NCBI GenBank assembly: GCA_034769895.1 | Contig: CM068373.1 | Coordinates: forward strand, 434,787,080-434,851,079 | Length of the DNA: 64,000 nt | Origin: Magicicada septendecula | Taxonomy: Eukaryota; Arthropoda; Insecta; Hemiptera; Cicadidae | Reading direction: 5' to 3' | Shown: one piece after another, positions 8,709-19,261 of the stretch | Layout: each line of letters starts with the position of its first letter | Position numbering within the stretch: position 1 is the stretch's first letter | Made by a program: the position numbers and the translations under genes | Notes under the pieces: model-generated | Told to the model about the DNA's origin: nothing | The model's input: only the letters and a program-made list of their open reading frames with translations | Databases searched by the model: none

Positions 8709-11700
8709 GCTGGGCTGCCTTTAGCAAATACTGGGCTCACACATACTAACATTACATGTTACCATAACACATTAAAATAAAAAATTTCTTTTAAAATTTA
8801 TTAAAAATTTAAAAAATCCGAAATTAAAAAAAAACAATATTTTATCAAAAAATTCTCTTCCTTGTTTTTCTAAATTGTTGTTTCAAATGAATTAACCTAG
8901 ACATTTCTACTAATCTAAACACATTTCCTTACTCTAACATGAGAACCACTTATAGTCTACCAATACAATACAATGCAATAAAATAAACATGGTTAATGCA
9001 CACATAATAAAACAATCATTATCCAAAATATTCATGCGCTGGCAGGCGAAAATCAAGTTTTTTTTTTTTTTTTTTCAAAAAAATCAAATTCCCAAAAATT
9101 TTAAAATTCAAAAAAAATTTACATTTTGTTTAAAGGTTTCATTTATATTTAGAAATTATTCAAAACTGGTTTAAAGTGATTAAATAAACAAATAAAATTA
9201 ATTCCCTACTATACAAGTTTAGTAGGTGTCTGACCTCATCAGCTGATAGAAAGTAGGTCAAGTCCAAAATCCTTGACCTACATATGTTATATAGAAGTTC
9301 TGAAAACACATTGAACATCTGTAATACCCTACCTTGAAATACAAACATAATAAAACAAAATATTTAAAATAAACAAAATAGTAATATAAATAATCATTAA
9401 CTTGACATTTAAATTATTTAAAATAAACAATTCTTAATTTTACATTACTTTCAATTACATCAAAATTCTGTCACTGGTTTCGAAAAAATAAAAATTTTAT
9501 ATTCTTCATCATAAATTCCTCTCTTTATTCTTAACAATCCTACTTCAATCTACGGTGGGTGATGTAAATTGTTTATTCTCATTTATTCTGTCTACATATA
9601 TAATCTTTACCCCTTTGACTCCAACACCTACAACTTTTAGTAACATGACACCCATCTCTATCAAAATCTCTACTAATCAGGACACTCTAAACCCCAACTT
9701 ACCATTTAACACAATTCGCCGCCTTCTCCCATTATAAAATACTCTCTAACCCTTTGTATATAGGATACGTGTTTCCCCGCCCCCAAAAACTCATTTCCCT
9801 TATTTGGCCCCTGGTCTTTACCTAAGGCGGCCCCTTCCCCACAAAAATCTATCCCTATCCCGTCCCAACCCTTGTTGCGGACTCCTACATGACACTACCC
9901 CCAAATACAAAATTGCCATCCCCAAAATTCTCAATCTCATTACATTACTACAATACACAAAATAACCTCATTAATTACAAACAACAATATACCACTCAAA
10001 ATCTACATAAAGTCTCCATTACCACTGTGTCAACATCAATACTACTTACAATTCTACAACATACCTTACTTCAAAACAACATTACATCGTCTTCATCTCT
10101 ATCGTTTCAAATTCAACTTAGCATTTAACTTGGACAGATATATGTGTCCCATAAAACATTTATCACCCATGAATTATCTTTTATTTTATGTCTCATATTC
10201 TTTTTATCCTTACTTCAAAATATCTGTAGTACATTAAACATAGCATTGAACATTAATAACTTGTAACCTTTATAACTAACCTACCAGTGACATCATTGCT
10301 GATCAGCTGATCTCCTGACATAATTAAAACACCATGAATACCATTCAAAATTGAACAATTACATGTAATACATTATCAACACTTACTCCTATTATGTTGA
10401 TTGCCTGCCAGGCGGCTAATTATTGGCTTAGAAAAAAAATACACATAATAAAAATACATTTTGTCAACAACTATATCTAACACACAACAATAGAATGATA
10501 CCTTTAAAATTATAGTATGAACCTTATATTACGGGTCTGAGCATATAATTATTTGAACAGGGCACAAGCATTTTTGATTGGATTAAACCTTGAATAAGCA
10601 AAAATTTTTATGTCATAAAATTTTACATTCGTGACTCCTTTACGTCACCTCCCAGCCACACACTCTATTTCAAATTATGGAGGACTGTCTCGCCCTTTCG
10701 CTTCCACAGAGACTGTATATTTTGGAGCAGGTTTTTTACCTCTCCGTGTCTCTGCTTCCGCTGTTAAGTTTTAAAGTAGTGAACATCATCATGTTCTTGT
10801 TCTATAATCATGCACCCTTAAAACGGTTCTACCACCGGTCTTGCTACCCCCACGCGGGCAGAGTGGCAGCCGCTGTTCCATAGTTTCCGGGAGATTTCCT
10901 CTAATTGTCCCCCCATTGAATTTCAAATATATACCAATTTCAAGTCAGCTATGGTCAAGGGACTTGGTATGACCATAGCTGGCCGCTAGCCAAAACCACG
11001 GTTAGTGCTGGTAAGACAGTAACCACCCGAAAAGTCGAGGAAATCTGAACTTTCATTTCACTGCCTGTTTCACATCAATATTATTATGTGCGACACGTTA
11101 TTTAGTATTGTGTGTAAAATTTTTACTTTACACGGATAAGGTGTGCCGCACATTTATCGCCAGTTTGGCCTCCGATGGAGGTAACACTCACTGCTACCCC
11201 CAACCCTTTTCGCTACTTGTGAGAGCACAGGCCACCCCCACAATAGCCCCTTAACAACTAACTAATTACTTCACAATTGAAAATTAACCTTTCTACAATT
11301 CGATTACTTAAAATTTTCGAATCCATTATTAATATTTATTTTTCATCATCTCTCAGTTATTATTACCCTTCAAATCATTATCTCAAGTTATTTTCATTAT
11401 TGAAGTTAAAATTCGTTCCATTAAGTTAAACATTTGTGTACATTTTATTATATTTGACTTGTATCATAAAAATTTTATACTTACAGTCCATAATTCATAT
11501 ACTGACATACACAACTATATACACCATACACCACTACTCCAAGTAACCTCTGAAACATTTAACAAAAAGTTATTTCAAATCAACAATTCATCATTTAATT
11601 ACCAACTTCACTTCTTGTTAAACCATTTAAATTCATCCGAAAATTCAATTATATAATCTTTGAATTAATCAAAACATTTCAAATTATTTTAATTAAATTA

Positions 11701-11972
11701 ATTAAACATGTACAATTAGCCAATTACTGTTTTCAAAATTAATACGGTTATTTAATTAAATTGCAAATATTAATATTATTATTACAACAATCATCTACAC
11801 ACATCTTGTTTACTTAACATTCTACAATACACACAAATAAACTTATTAAACATTTATTTACAAATCTGCATCCTTATTTCTGTAGTCATATCACACTTCA
11901 ATGTTCCAAGGTTGGCGAGGTCACAGAACCATAAAACAATATATATAAAATTGTCCATTGATTGTTTATAGT
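8709..11972. other. Long non-coding internal region of nested element
   Basis: About 3.3 kb, very AT-rich with long T or A runs (for example near 9059) and three C-rich or GC-rich patches near 9775-9885, 10830-10900 and 11150-11255. Only short, low-complexity ORFs occur (for example 9889-10128) and none has a pol motif. Most of the space for protease, RT, RNase H and integrase is therefore occupied by unrelated sequence. One strong hairpin is at 10946-10981. Confidence 0.7.
10946..10981. repeat. Perfect 11-bp inverted repeat (hairpin)
   Basis: CAGCTATGGTC (10946-10956) and GACCATAGCTG (10971-10981) are exact reverse complements around a 14-nt loop. It stands out in a region without ORFs. Confidence 0.7.
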
Positions 11973-13124
11973 TTAGCCTCCATCGTCAAAGATTAATCTT
12001 GGTTTTGTATAGCACTGTTCAATTATATTGACATACATATTGTTGTCTTGTGTGTCATAACCAAACAGTTCCAATTTATCCGTTATACCATAATAATCAT
12101 TCACCAAGTCTACGTTAAGTATTTCTGTTAAATCTCCGTCAGTAAATATTTCCAATATCGGGTTAGTTACTTTTGTATTATCAATCAAATCATTCTTATT
12201 TAAATACTCTTCTAATATTTCTTTCAACTCACCATAATCTCTCTTTAAATTATATACTTCTAACTCTCTCTCATCATAACACCATCTCATACTTATAAAA
12301 TCATTCCACACAGAGGGTATAATATCATACACATAAAATAAACAACTCCAATCTTCTACTAGTACGGGACCCTTGCCCTTCAAAAACTCTTGTGACCACG
12401 TTAAATCATCATAAATAATAAAAGGAAAATTTTCCCTCTGTCCCCACTCTACTACAACATTATTTTTTCTCTCTCTCTCTCTCTCTAACTCACTGACACA
12501 CATTAACATCTCATAATCACTACATTCTACACTTTCATTAATACTCTCATTATTTATTTTTTCAGTATCAGTCTCTGATACTAACTCTTCAAACACATTA
12601 ACATTCTCAGTATTAAATTCATTATTTTGGACATTATTGTTATTCTCTGTTAACTTTTTATCTGGTATTACATTCATCACATGTACTCCCATTCGCTCTA
12701 CACTTTGTTCTAATTTATTCAAACTAGTCATTATTGTCTCATGGGTATTTTCTAGACATTCATTTAATTCTTGAATCTCGTTTTTTAATTCCTTATTCTG
12801 GTTTTTTAATACATTGAATTTAGCGTCAGAATCATTCTTCAGTTCATTATATTTAATATTTGTATCACTCTTCATTTCTTTATTTTGTTCTAAAAGTAAT
12901 TGTAACATACTCATTACCTCACTATTAAATTGTGCGTTACATTTTGTTGAAGTCGGGGTTAATTGCACACCCGAATCTTCAGTTACATTACTCTGGTCAC
13001 TCAAATTTATCTCTGCTTTCTCTTGACTCGCACTGGGAGTCGAATGTATTTCAAAGTTACTAATGTCTGAGTCGTCGAAATTTTCGACGCTATTTTCATT
13101 TATTTTATTCTCGTTCTCTGACAT
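11973..13124 (-). CDS. Gag-like protein of nested LTR element, intact, 383 aa
   Basis: The ORF starts about 180 bp after the primer site, the usual gag position, and the ATG at 13124 is the first after the leader. Residues 1-65 are acidic and Ser/Asn-rich; 72-145 form a long coiled coil (MLQLLLEQNKEMK to LNKLEQSVERM). A Glu/Asn-rich linker follows, then a conserved block (GQRENFPFIIYDD, FLKGKGPV, CLFYVYDIIPSVW). The protein ends RLIFDDGG. I see no zinc knuckle. The block and the FDDGG ending recur in the copies at 1-396 and 25941-27441. I infer a nucleocapsid or assembly role from position; no named family is recognised. It is uninterrupted, in keeping with the young LTRs. Confidence 0.75.
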   Translation of the reverse strand: MSENENKINENSVENFDDSDISNFEIHSTPSASQEKAEINLSDQSNVTEDSGVQLTPTSTKCNAQFNSEVMSMLQLLLEQNKEMKSDTNIKYNELKNDSDAKFNVLKNQNKELKNEIQELNECLENTHETIMTSLNKLEQSVERMGVHVMNVIPDKKLTENNNNVQNNEFNTENVNVFEELVSETDTEKINNESINESVECSDYEMLMCVSELERERERKNNVVVEWGQRENFPFIIYDDLTWSQEFLKGKGPVLVEDWSCLFYVYDIIPSVWNDFISMRWCYDERELEVYNLKRDYGELKEILEEYLNKNDLIDNTKVTNPILEIFTDGDLTEILNVDLVNDYYGITDKLELFGYDTQDNNMYVNIIEQCYTKPRLIFDDGG

Positions 13125-13302
13125 TTTGTATTGTTAATGTAAATTAAATTATATAAATTGCTTAAACCAGAATAATTAATTAAATAAATACAGTAATTAT
13201 TTAAATTTTATAATCTACTGTTAGGTTACTAAGCTAACCTAGAACATGCTTGTATCCATGTCGATGCGGAATCCAATTAATTAATTATAATTAATTCAAT
13301 TC

Positions 13303-13320
13303 GTCCCTGTTCGGGCGCCA
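13303..13320 (-). other. Primer-binding site for tRNA-Lys(UUU)
   Basis: The minus strand reads TGGCGCCCGAACAGGGAC, an 18-nt exact match to the well-known tRNA-Lys3 primer site. It lies one base from the LTR end at 13322. This fixes the minus orientation of the element. Confidence 0.9.
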
Positions 13321-13321
13321 T

Positions 13322-14492
13322 TGTGACTTACTGATCGATCACATATATTATTATTATTAAATTTCCAATTAATTGTTACTTACCGTTACGATAATTCTTA
13401 CGGGGTCACAGGATTCGGTCACATGTACCTAGATACAAACATGGTCTATAGGTTACGCAAAGTACTGACACCACTCATTTTGGAAGAGAATTAATATTTA
13501 TTATTATTTAATCTTGACTGCTTGTAAACTCATTAAAATTCATTGAGATACATTGCTGCAAAGTGATGCAACACCAACATAACACTTAGGAATTACAGCT
13601 TACCTTATTATTTCACAAGACACAAATGCAAATATCAAATAAAAACACAAATATACACAAAAGCTGCCCAGCTTTGCACACTCTCCCATTCATTCATATT
13701 TTAAAGAAACAAGAACCCCTTAACACATTTTCATATAATAATGCCCCCACATCGACCACGCGGTCATCGCGCCCGTACTAAGTCCCCGTTCAGGTGTCCG
13801 AAAGATATACGAAACTATTAACTCTTTTATGCTCACTCCTGACTGTTGTTAATCCCTTTAGACACTGTTGATTACATTCCAAAATTTTTTACGGTAAGGT
13901 CGGCCGATGTAATTACATTTTGTAAAATAAAATTTTAACCAGACCGCAAGCGGTCGGTAGGTGAGACGCACTGGGCAGAAGTTTTTTCTCTGTTCCCTCT
14001 CTACAGTTTTCAATACGGGAATTCACTGCCTTGGGCGTCGTCGCCGAAGCTTCGGCCCATGCTATGCATGTTGTTTTTGAGTCAATGTCGCATATGATCT
14101 TCTATAGGCATTGGCTGACGTCATTTCAGTGGGCCGGACGTGTAAGTGAAGCCAAAGGGACGATGAATAATTTTACGCTCTAGCCATCTTGTTTTTAGTC
14201 GAGAGCGTCCTTTTGAGCGCGTGCGGGTGTAGTTGCGCTTGAGCGTTGACACACATGTACAGAGTTCTTAGAATTTTGGTGGAGGTGCGAATTCCTCTGC
14301 CGCATTACTCAACAACAACCTGCGTCTTATTGCTTTGTTTCACTGTTCTGTTACACTGACTGTTATACGTTGCACAATAATACCGTTATTTCGACATATT
14401 TTATAAGGCTCCCGACCGAAAATGAAATGAATACAAATATATAAATGCCCCAAACGGTTAAAATAAAAACACCCAAAAATTGACCCGCTACA
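13322..14492 (-). repeat. 5' LTR of nested element
   Basis: This 1171-bp copy matches 7220-8392. On the minus strand it starts TGTAGCGGGTC and ends AGTCACA beside the primer site. A TATA-like sequence lies about 85-95 bp from the outer end. Confidence 0.93.
14397..14408 (-). promoter_or_regulatory. TATA-like box in nested 5' LTR
   Basis: The minus strand reads CCTTATAAAATA, about 85-95 bp into the LTR. It is the best TATA match in the LTR; the identical sequence is at 8297-8308. Confidence 0.45.
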
Positions 14493-14496
14493 TATG

Positions 14497-16088
14497 CAGG
14501 CGAGTTTACCACCCCAAGATGAATAATTGCATAATTACTGTTTTTCCGTAATTATTCATAAACTATAATTAAGGAGTAAAATCCAAAAACACAGTAAAAT
14601 GTGTTAGGGTTTACTAAATACTGTGTACAAAAACCACATAAAAAAGACACACTGTACGAGTGTAGTAGTGAAATAACTGTGTACAAATCGAAAGGGTTAA
14701 GTTGCAATGTCCAAAATTACAGTGAACATGTGTAGTGAAAATAGTTATGAGTATAAGAGTATACTTACAGGACTCTGCAATTCGCAGAAGTATAAGAAAT
14801 AGCGAAATTGACAAAGAGTGGGGGAACTGAACCCAGAGACAGTTTCTGACATGTCGATTTCGTACAACTGCAGGTGTTGACCAAGACATGGGTATAAATA
14901 GGACACACACGCTACAGTGGTTCTCTTTCTTAAATCACCCACAGTGCAGCGGGAGCTTCTGTCCATCCGCACAGAATATTTAAATTTTTGTAAATAGTTT
15001 CATCCTTCCAGTTACATACAGTTATGTAACTGGATTGTAAAACAAACAATTTTTAAGTAGTAACAAAATTACATAAGAAGATCAACTGACGTCCGAAACA
15101 GCACGAGGAGAAGTTCCAGAGAGCAATACGACGCTGGACAGAGAGAGAGTCGACGCTGGACAAGAGGAAGTGATGCTGGAGTTCGAGACGAGGACGATTA
15201 CAGAGGGATCCAATGATTGAGTATGATTGACGACAATAAGGTGATAAACAACTTATTTATCTCTTAATCGAACAATTAACTCAAAGACAATTAAAGACAT
15301 TCTTGTTCTATTTAAAAGTAAGAGCCAATGTTTATTGTAAATTATAATTAAAATCATAGATGTTATTGAAACAAGATTAACGTAAACAACAGCTCAAATT
15401 AGTATTGAAATGAAAAGAATACAAAGCATTTAAGTAAAAAAAAATAGCTTTTGATATAAATCAGTACTAAGAAACAAAAGATAAATTCAGTAACTATTGA
15501 TATTTTTGAGTTACATTACAATATATAAGAAGGTATTGAAACATTGATATTTGAAACACACTAATTGACTGAGTGGTCTGGAAATGAGATTTTTTTTAAT
15601 ATACAATAATTAGTAGAATAGAATATTTAGTCAGTAAGGATGTATATAGCATAAGCCTTACGGCATAATAACAAAATAATAACGAATGTTTTAAGTCGAA
15701 GAAAGTGCCATGTGCACAATTTTATTAATATCAAATAAATTTGAAATACCGTTACAAGTTACATAGAGTTCTTATTGCAGATACACCTGAAACCCAAATT
15801 AAATTATATTTATTGTTACATAAATTGTCGCTTCCAATGTGGAGCATCACAAATTTAAATTATATTATATTTGCAATGTTGTGTTGATACATAATTTTGT
15901 TGCCCTGGACTTGGGGCACAACATGCTTAAATTTATGTACAAAGATTCGTTACATTTATTTTTCGCCCTGGACTTGGGGCACGACATGCCTAAATTTATG
16001 TACAAAGATTCGTTACATTTATTTGGCGTCCAAGATCGTGGGGCTCCGCAAACACGAATAAATTTATATTTGCAGTTGTAGCGTTACA
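14497..16088 (+). repeat. 3' LTR of outer element, part 2
   Basis: The match to 2339-3851 resumes here immediately after the TATG duplication. It ends GCGTTACA at 16088. Relative to the 5' LTR it has an extra copy of a roughly 66-bp unit (GCCCTGGACTTGGGGC... at about 15902 and again at about 15965), which accounts for most of the 70-bp length difference. A small ORF (15839-16081) is produced by these repeats and is not a gene. Confidence 0.9.
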
Positions 16089-16127
16089 ATATATAATAAT
16101 ATTTCTCCGTAGTTTTTCGTTATTTTA

Positions 16128-17456
16128 CGAGGGTTATTCGGAAAGTAAGGTCCGATTTCTTATAAAAAATAAACCATCACAGATTTTTTCAAAAAACTTT
16201 TTTTATTTAATTCCTTACATCTTTCTCTATTTTTCTACATAGTTTCCATTTTTGTTTAAACATTTGTCATAACGTTCTACAAGCTTTTGTATGCCGACGT
16301 CATAGAAGCCTGCCGCCTGTGAGGATAACCAGTCTTTAACTCCTTCTTTCACCTCGTCATATGTGGCGAAGCGCTTGCTGCCGAAAAACTCCTTTAGGTA
16401 GCGGAACAAGTGAAAATCGCTCGGCGCCAAGTCTGGACTGTACGATGGGTAGTCAATTGTTCCCATCCAAAAGATCTGATCAGATTTTGGGTTTGAATGG
16501 CAGAATGGGGTCTGGCATTGTCATGCAGCAACAAAACTCCAGACGCCAGAAGGTCACGTCGCTTATTCTGTATTGCACGTCGAAGTTTAGTCAGGGTAGC
16601 GCAGTAAGTGGCTGCATTTATTGTTGTCCCTTGCTGCATAAACTCGACTAACAAGACTCTATGTCTATCCCAAAACACGGTTGCCATAACCTTGCGTGTT
16701 GAGATTGTCTGCTTGGCCTTGACTTTGACTGGTGATGTCGTATGACGCCATTCCATTGACTGACGTTTAGACTCTGGGGTTTGTGAGTAACCCATGTCTC
16801 GTCCCCTGTGACAATGTTCTCTAAACGTTGATCACTTTCCTTATGATATCGGTCCAGAAAATCAAGAGCACAAGCCATTCTTTTCATTTGGTGTTCCTCA
16901 GTAAGCAGCCTGGAACCCAACGTGAGCACAATTTGCGAAATTGCAAATTTTCAGAGACAATTTTGTGCAAAGTTGTTCTACCCACATTCGGAAATTCCAA
17001 TGCTAAAGTTGAAATTGTGAATCGCCAGTCTTCACGAATTTTTTCGTCCACGGCATTGACCAAATCTTCTGTGATCACTGATGGTCGGCCTGATCGCGGT
17101 TCATCATGGACATTTTCCCGTCCGTCCTTGAAAGCTCTCACCCACTTACGCACTTTGCTGTCACTCATCGCATTGGGGCCATACACTTCACTTATCTGTC
17201 AATGAATTTCCGCTGGTGAAACGTTCCTTGCTGTCAAAAACCGAATTACTGAACGTATTTCACAGTCGGCGGGCTGATCAATTGTTTTAAACATTTTGAA
17301 CTGACACTGTAAACAGCACACTGCAACAATACCAATGCAAATGGCGTCGTTTGATGCGCAAGGCATGCCGGGAGTCGGTGCGCATGCACGTTTCAATGTT
17401 CGCGCGTCATTCGATTAGCTACGGCGATTCGGACCTTACTTTCCGAATAACCCTCG
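16128..17456 (-). mobile_element. mariner transposon 1
   Basis: The terminal inverted repeats are at least 28 bp, starting CGAGGGTTATTCGGAAAGTA at 16128 and with the exact reverse complement ending at 17456. TA dinucleotides flank both ends (16126-16127 and 17457-17458). Length is 1329 bp, typical of mariner. It interrupts the Gag-like gene of element X. The transposase is on the minus strand and broken. Confidence 0.95.
16227..17294 (-). pseudogene. mariner transposase, multiply broken
   Basis: The ATG at 17294 starts MFKTIDQPADCEIRSVIRFL and the frame meets a stop after SPAEIH. It continues with a helix-turn-helix region (VRKWVRAFKDGRENVHDEPRSGRPS, in part) to about 16884. Frameshifts separate three further pieces: VTGDETW with the first catalytic Asp, LLLHDNARPH with the second, and YSPDLAPSDFHLF with the third. 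The last piece ends NGNYVEK. One stop and at least three frameshifts make it inactive. A mobilised or protein-coding role is unlikely, but the ends are intact. Confidence 0.92.
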
Positions 17457-17458
17457 TA

Positions 17459-17976
17459 CTATTGACACCCTGGTCGTCTGTTATTTCTTTATTTTTATTT
17501 TCGTTACACTCACCCGTGTCATTAGTTTTTACACCACTACACCCACTTATTTGGTTTAATTCATTCTCACTTATACTTTTAAATTGGTTGTTTATACTTA
17601 GATTATGCATTTTTATCTCGTTTTTATGTTTACAACTTCGTTATTCATTTCTACTAACCTTTCGTCTCGTTTGTCAAGTCTACTATTCATTTCTCTCATC
17701 GCTGACTTGATTTCGGATTTGATTTCATTTAAGCTTGTGTTCAAGTTATTATATCCTGACTTCATTTCAGTTTTAAAATTATTTAAACTCGTTTTCAACT
17801 TATCATTATTCATATTTTGTTGTTCAAACCCCTTATTCAACACTTCCATCATCAGCGCTAATTGGTTAGATACTTTATTTTAAAAAAATATTTCTACTAC
17901 TATCTCGTGTAACATTCAACACTGATCTTACCTCTACACTTTCATCTAAATTTGTATTTGCGTCTTTCTCTGCCAT
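17459..17976 (-). pseudogene. Gag-like N-terminal half of element X
   Basis: The ATG at 17976 opens an Asn/Glu-rich N-terminus, which shifts frame in an A/T run near 17880. A long coiled coil follows (LNKGFEQQNMNNDKLKTSLNNF, in part, to NEVVNIKTR; 17613-17852), then an acidic Asn-rich stretch (17419-17610). Order and composition match the first 160 residues of the Gag-like protein at 11973-13124. The gene is cut by mariner 1 and continues for about 40 bp at 16089-16127; its C-terminal half is likely at 1-396. A decayed tRNA-Lys primer site and an LTR follow to the right, in the order expected for the minus strand. Confidence 0.6.
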
Positions 17977-18040
17977 TTTTCGACTAAATTGTAAATCAAC
18001 TGTAACGTAAATAATGTAAATTGCACTGTTAATTTACAAT

Positions 18041-18124
18041 GTCACTGTTAAATGGGCACCATTTGAAGAATTACACGTGAATTATTAATTAAAATATTTA
18101 AATTCGGCCCTGTTTTGGGCGTCG
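18041..18124 (-). repeat. Duplicated LTR-end/primer-site junction of element X
   Basis: Two primer-site-like motifs occur: 18041-18061 (minus TGGTGCCCATTTAACAGTGAC) and 18106-18124 (minus CGACGCCCAAAACAGGGCC). Each is immediately preceded on the minus strand by TAATTCTTCA, the apparent LTR end. The unit has therefore been tandemly duplicated. Confidence 0.6.
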
Positions 18125-18126
18125 TA

Positions 18127-19195
18127 TGAAGAATTACTCATTTATTGGTGATTTAAATTGAATATTGTTGTTATGTGTTAAGGTATAATCCAGGAATTCG
18201 TGTAGTGTAATTTGGCAGAGACGATGTGCAAATACAAATAACAATACGCAAATCAAGTAAATATAATATTATTTATTTTTCTTTGAAACAAAAAAAAAAA
18301 TCATGAATACATTTTATTAGAACGCTATTCAAGTCATATGAAGTCTTACTCAGTACAGTAATTGAGTAATTAAACTTGTCCCTGTGATGGAGTCAGTTTT
18401 ACAAAGAACAATATGCAAATATGATTAACACAATGCGTGTTTCGAGTAAAATTAGTTATATTCTCTTGAAAACATAGAAAAGATTATGAACACACTTATT
18501 TCGCCTTAAAGCATAAACTGATTATTAATAAACTACGTATATCAAATTATTACTACGTATATCAAATTACGCAAACTCAACAATTCTTTTTAGGCCTATA
18601 TTTTATCATTCACTCAATCACGCTCTTTTACACACTTCTATAGTTCTTCTTTATTTTATTGAGCTCAATTTGAAAACGCCAGTATTTAATTATATTTTGA
18701 AATGTTTACTTTCCTGTTAAATGCGTATAAGTTCAACCCTTGGTGCGTCAACTCGTGGTTTACACTGTTGCGGTTTTATTTTCCCGTTGCACTGTTAACA
18801 TTTTGATCACTGTAAACTGTTAGTCAACTCACACTTTATACTTTTGAATGATTTCGGCTTACGAGCCTTTCACGTTGAACCGGCCGTAGCCGCAGCTGTA
18901 GAACAACAACCGTCAACTGTCTTTTACTTAAATTTCCATTTTTTATGTGCAGGCAAAATGTAAACTGTGCCCAGCCGGCGGGCGCGCACAACTGCTTACG
19001 TCCGTTGCTGTGAGATGTTATTTGCCGACTCCCCTTTGTTCTATGCACACCAAGCGCTAAGGAATTTATACGTACGTGCCGTTATTGTGAGAACGTTGAG
19101 CGAGGTGTGCGCTCTTGTGTGTGAAATCGCACCCTAGTTGCTAACTTCACATTCCTGTGCCAAGCCACATCAGTCTCAACGCTATAGTCCGTTCA
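18127..19195 (-). repeat. Probable 5' LTR of element X
   Basis: This stretch lies directly right of the primer-like sites. It starts TGAAGAATTACTC and may end at TCCGTTCA (19195), comparable to the CCGCTACA and CCGTTACA ends of related LTRs. It contains an imperfect tandem repeat of about 200 bp (ATGAAG..TACTC at 18126 and at 18349). A GC-richer part lies near 18850-19130. The right boundary is uncertain because the second LTR is outside the window. Confidence 0.4.
18378..18395 (-). repeat. Fossil primer site inside the X LTR
   Basis: The minus strand reads TGACTCCATCACAGGGAC, matching the tRNA-Lys(UUU) primer site at 13 of 18 positions by my count, including the whole ACAGGGAC end. It lies about 255 bp inside the LTR. 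Confidence 0.45.
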
Positions 19196-19261
19196 CCAAA
19201 TATACTTGGGCGAAATAAAATTGAAAAGATTTAAATTACAAATCCTCATAGGTTTGTACCT

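Larger units (their letters stand above)
7220..14492 (-). mobile_element. Nested, pol-less LTR element with intact Gag-like gene
   Basis: The element begins TGTGACTT and ends CCGCTACA, has LTRs of 1173 and 1171 bp, and is flanked by TATG (7216-7219 and 14493-14496), a 4-bp target duplication of the outer LTR. Coding direction is minus: the primer site adjoins the right LTR and the purine tract adjoins the left. I noted only about six differences between the LTRs, so it is recent. The internal 4.9 kb holds a Gag-like ORF near the 5' LTR, a short ORF at the 3' end and about 3.3 kb without recognisable pol. This resembles large non-autonomous LTR derivatives that depend on a relative for RT and integrase. 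Confidence 0.92.
2098..16088 (+). mobile_element. Ty3/Gypsy-type LTR retrotransposon, internally deleted and interrupted
   Basis: Both ends are LTRs beginning TGCGACAG and ending GCGTTACA. The 5' LTR is 2098-3851; the 3' LTR is 6988-7219 plus 14497-16088, split by another element. The flanks are ATAT (2094-2097) and ATAT (16089-16092), fitting a 4-bp target duplication, although the site is itself AT-rich. The internal part (3852-6987, about 3.1 kb) keeps gag remnants and an integrase but has no protease, reverse transcriptase or RNase H. It is therefore non-autonomous. The LTRs differ at many positions and by one repeat unit, so the insertion is older than the element nested in it. Confidence 0.9.

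Noticed and set aside
9555..10128. Thr/Pro/Leu-rich + ORFs in the nested element
   Set aside because: Low-complexity, on the strand opposite to gag, no motifs.
15839..16081. An 80-codon ORF with repeated ALDLGH-MPKFMYKDSLHLF units
   Set aside because: It is made by the tandem LTR-end/primer-site repeats of the outer element and has no independent support as a gene.
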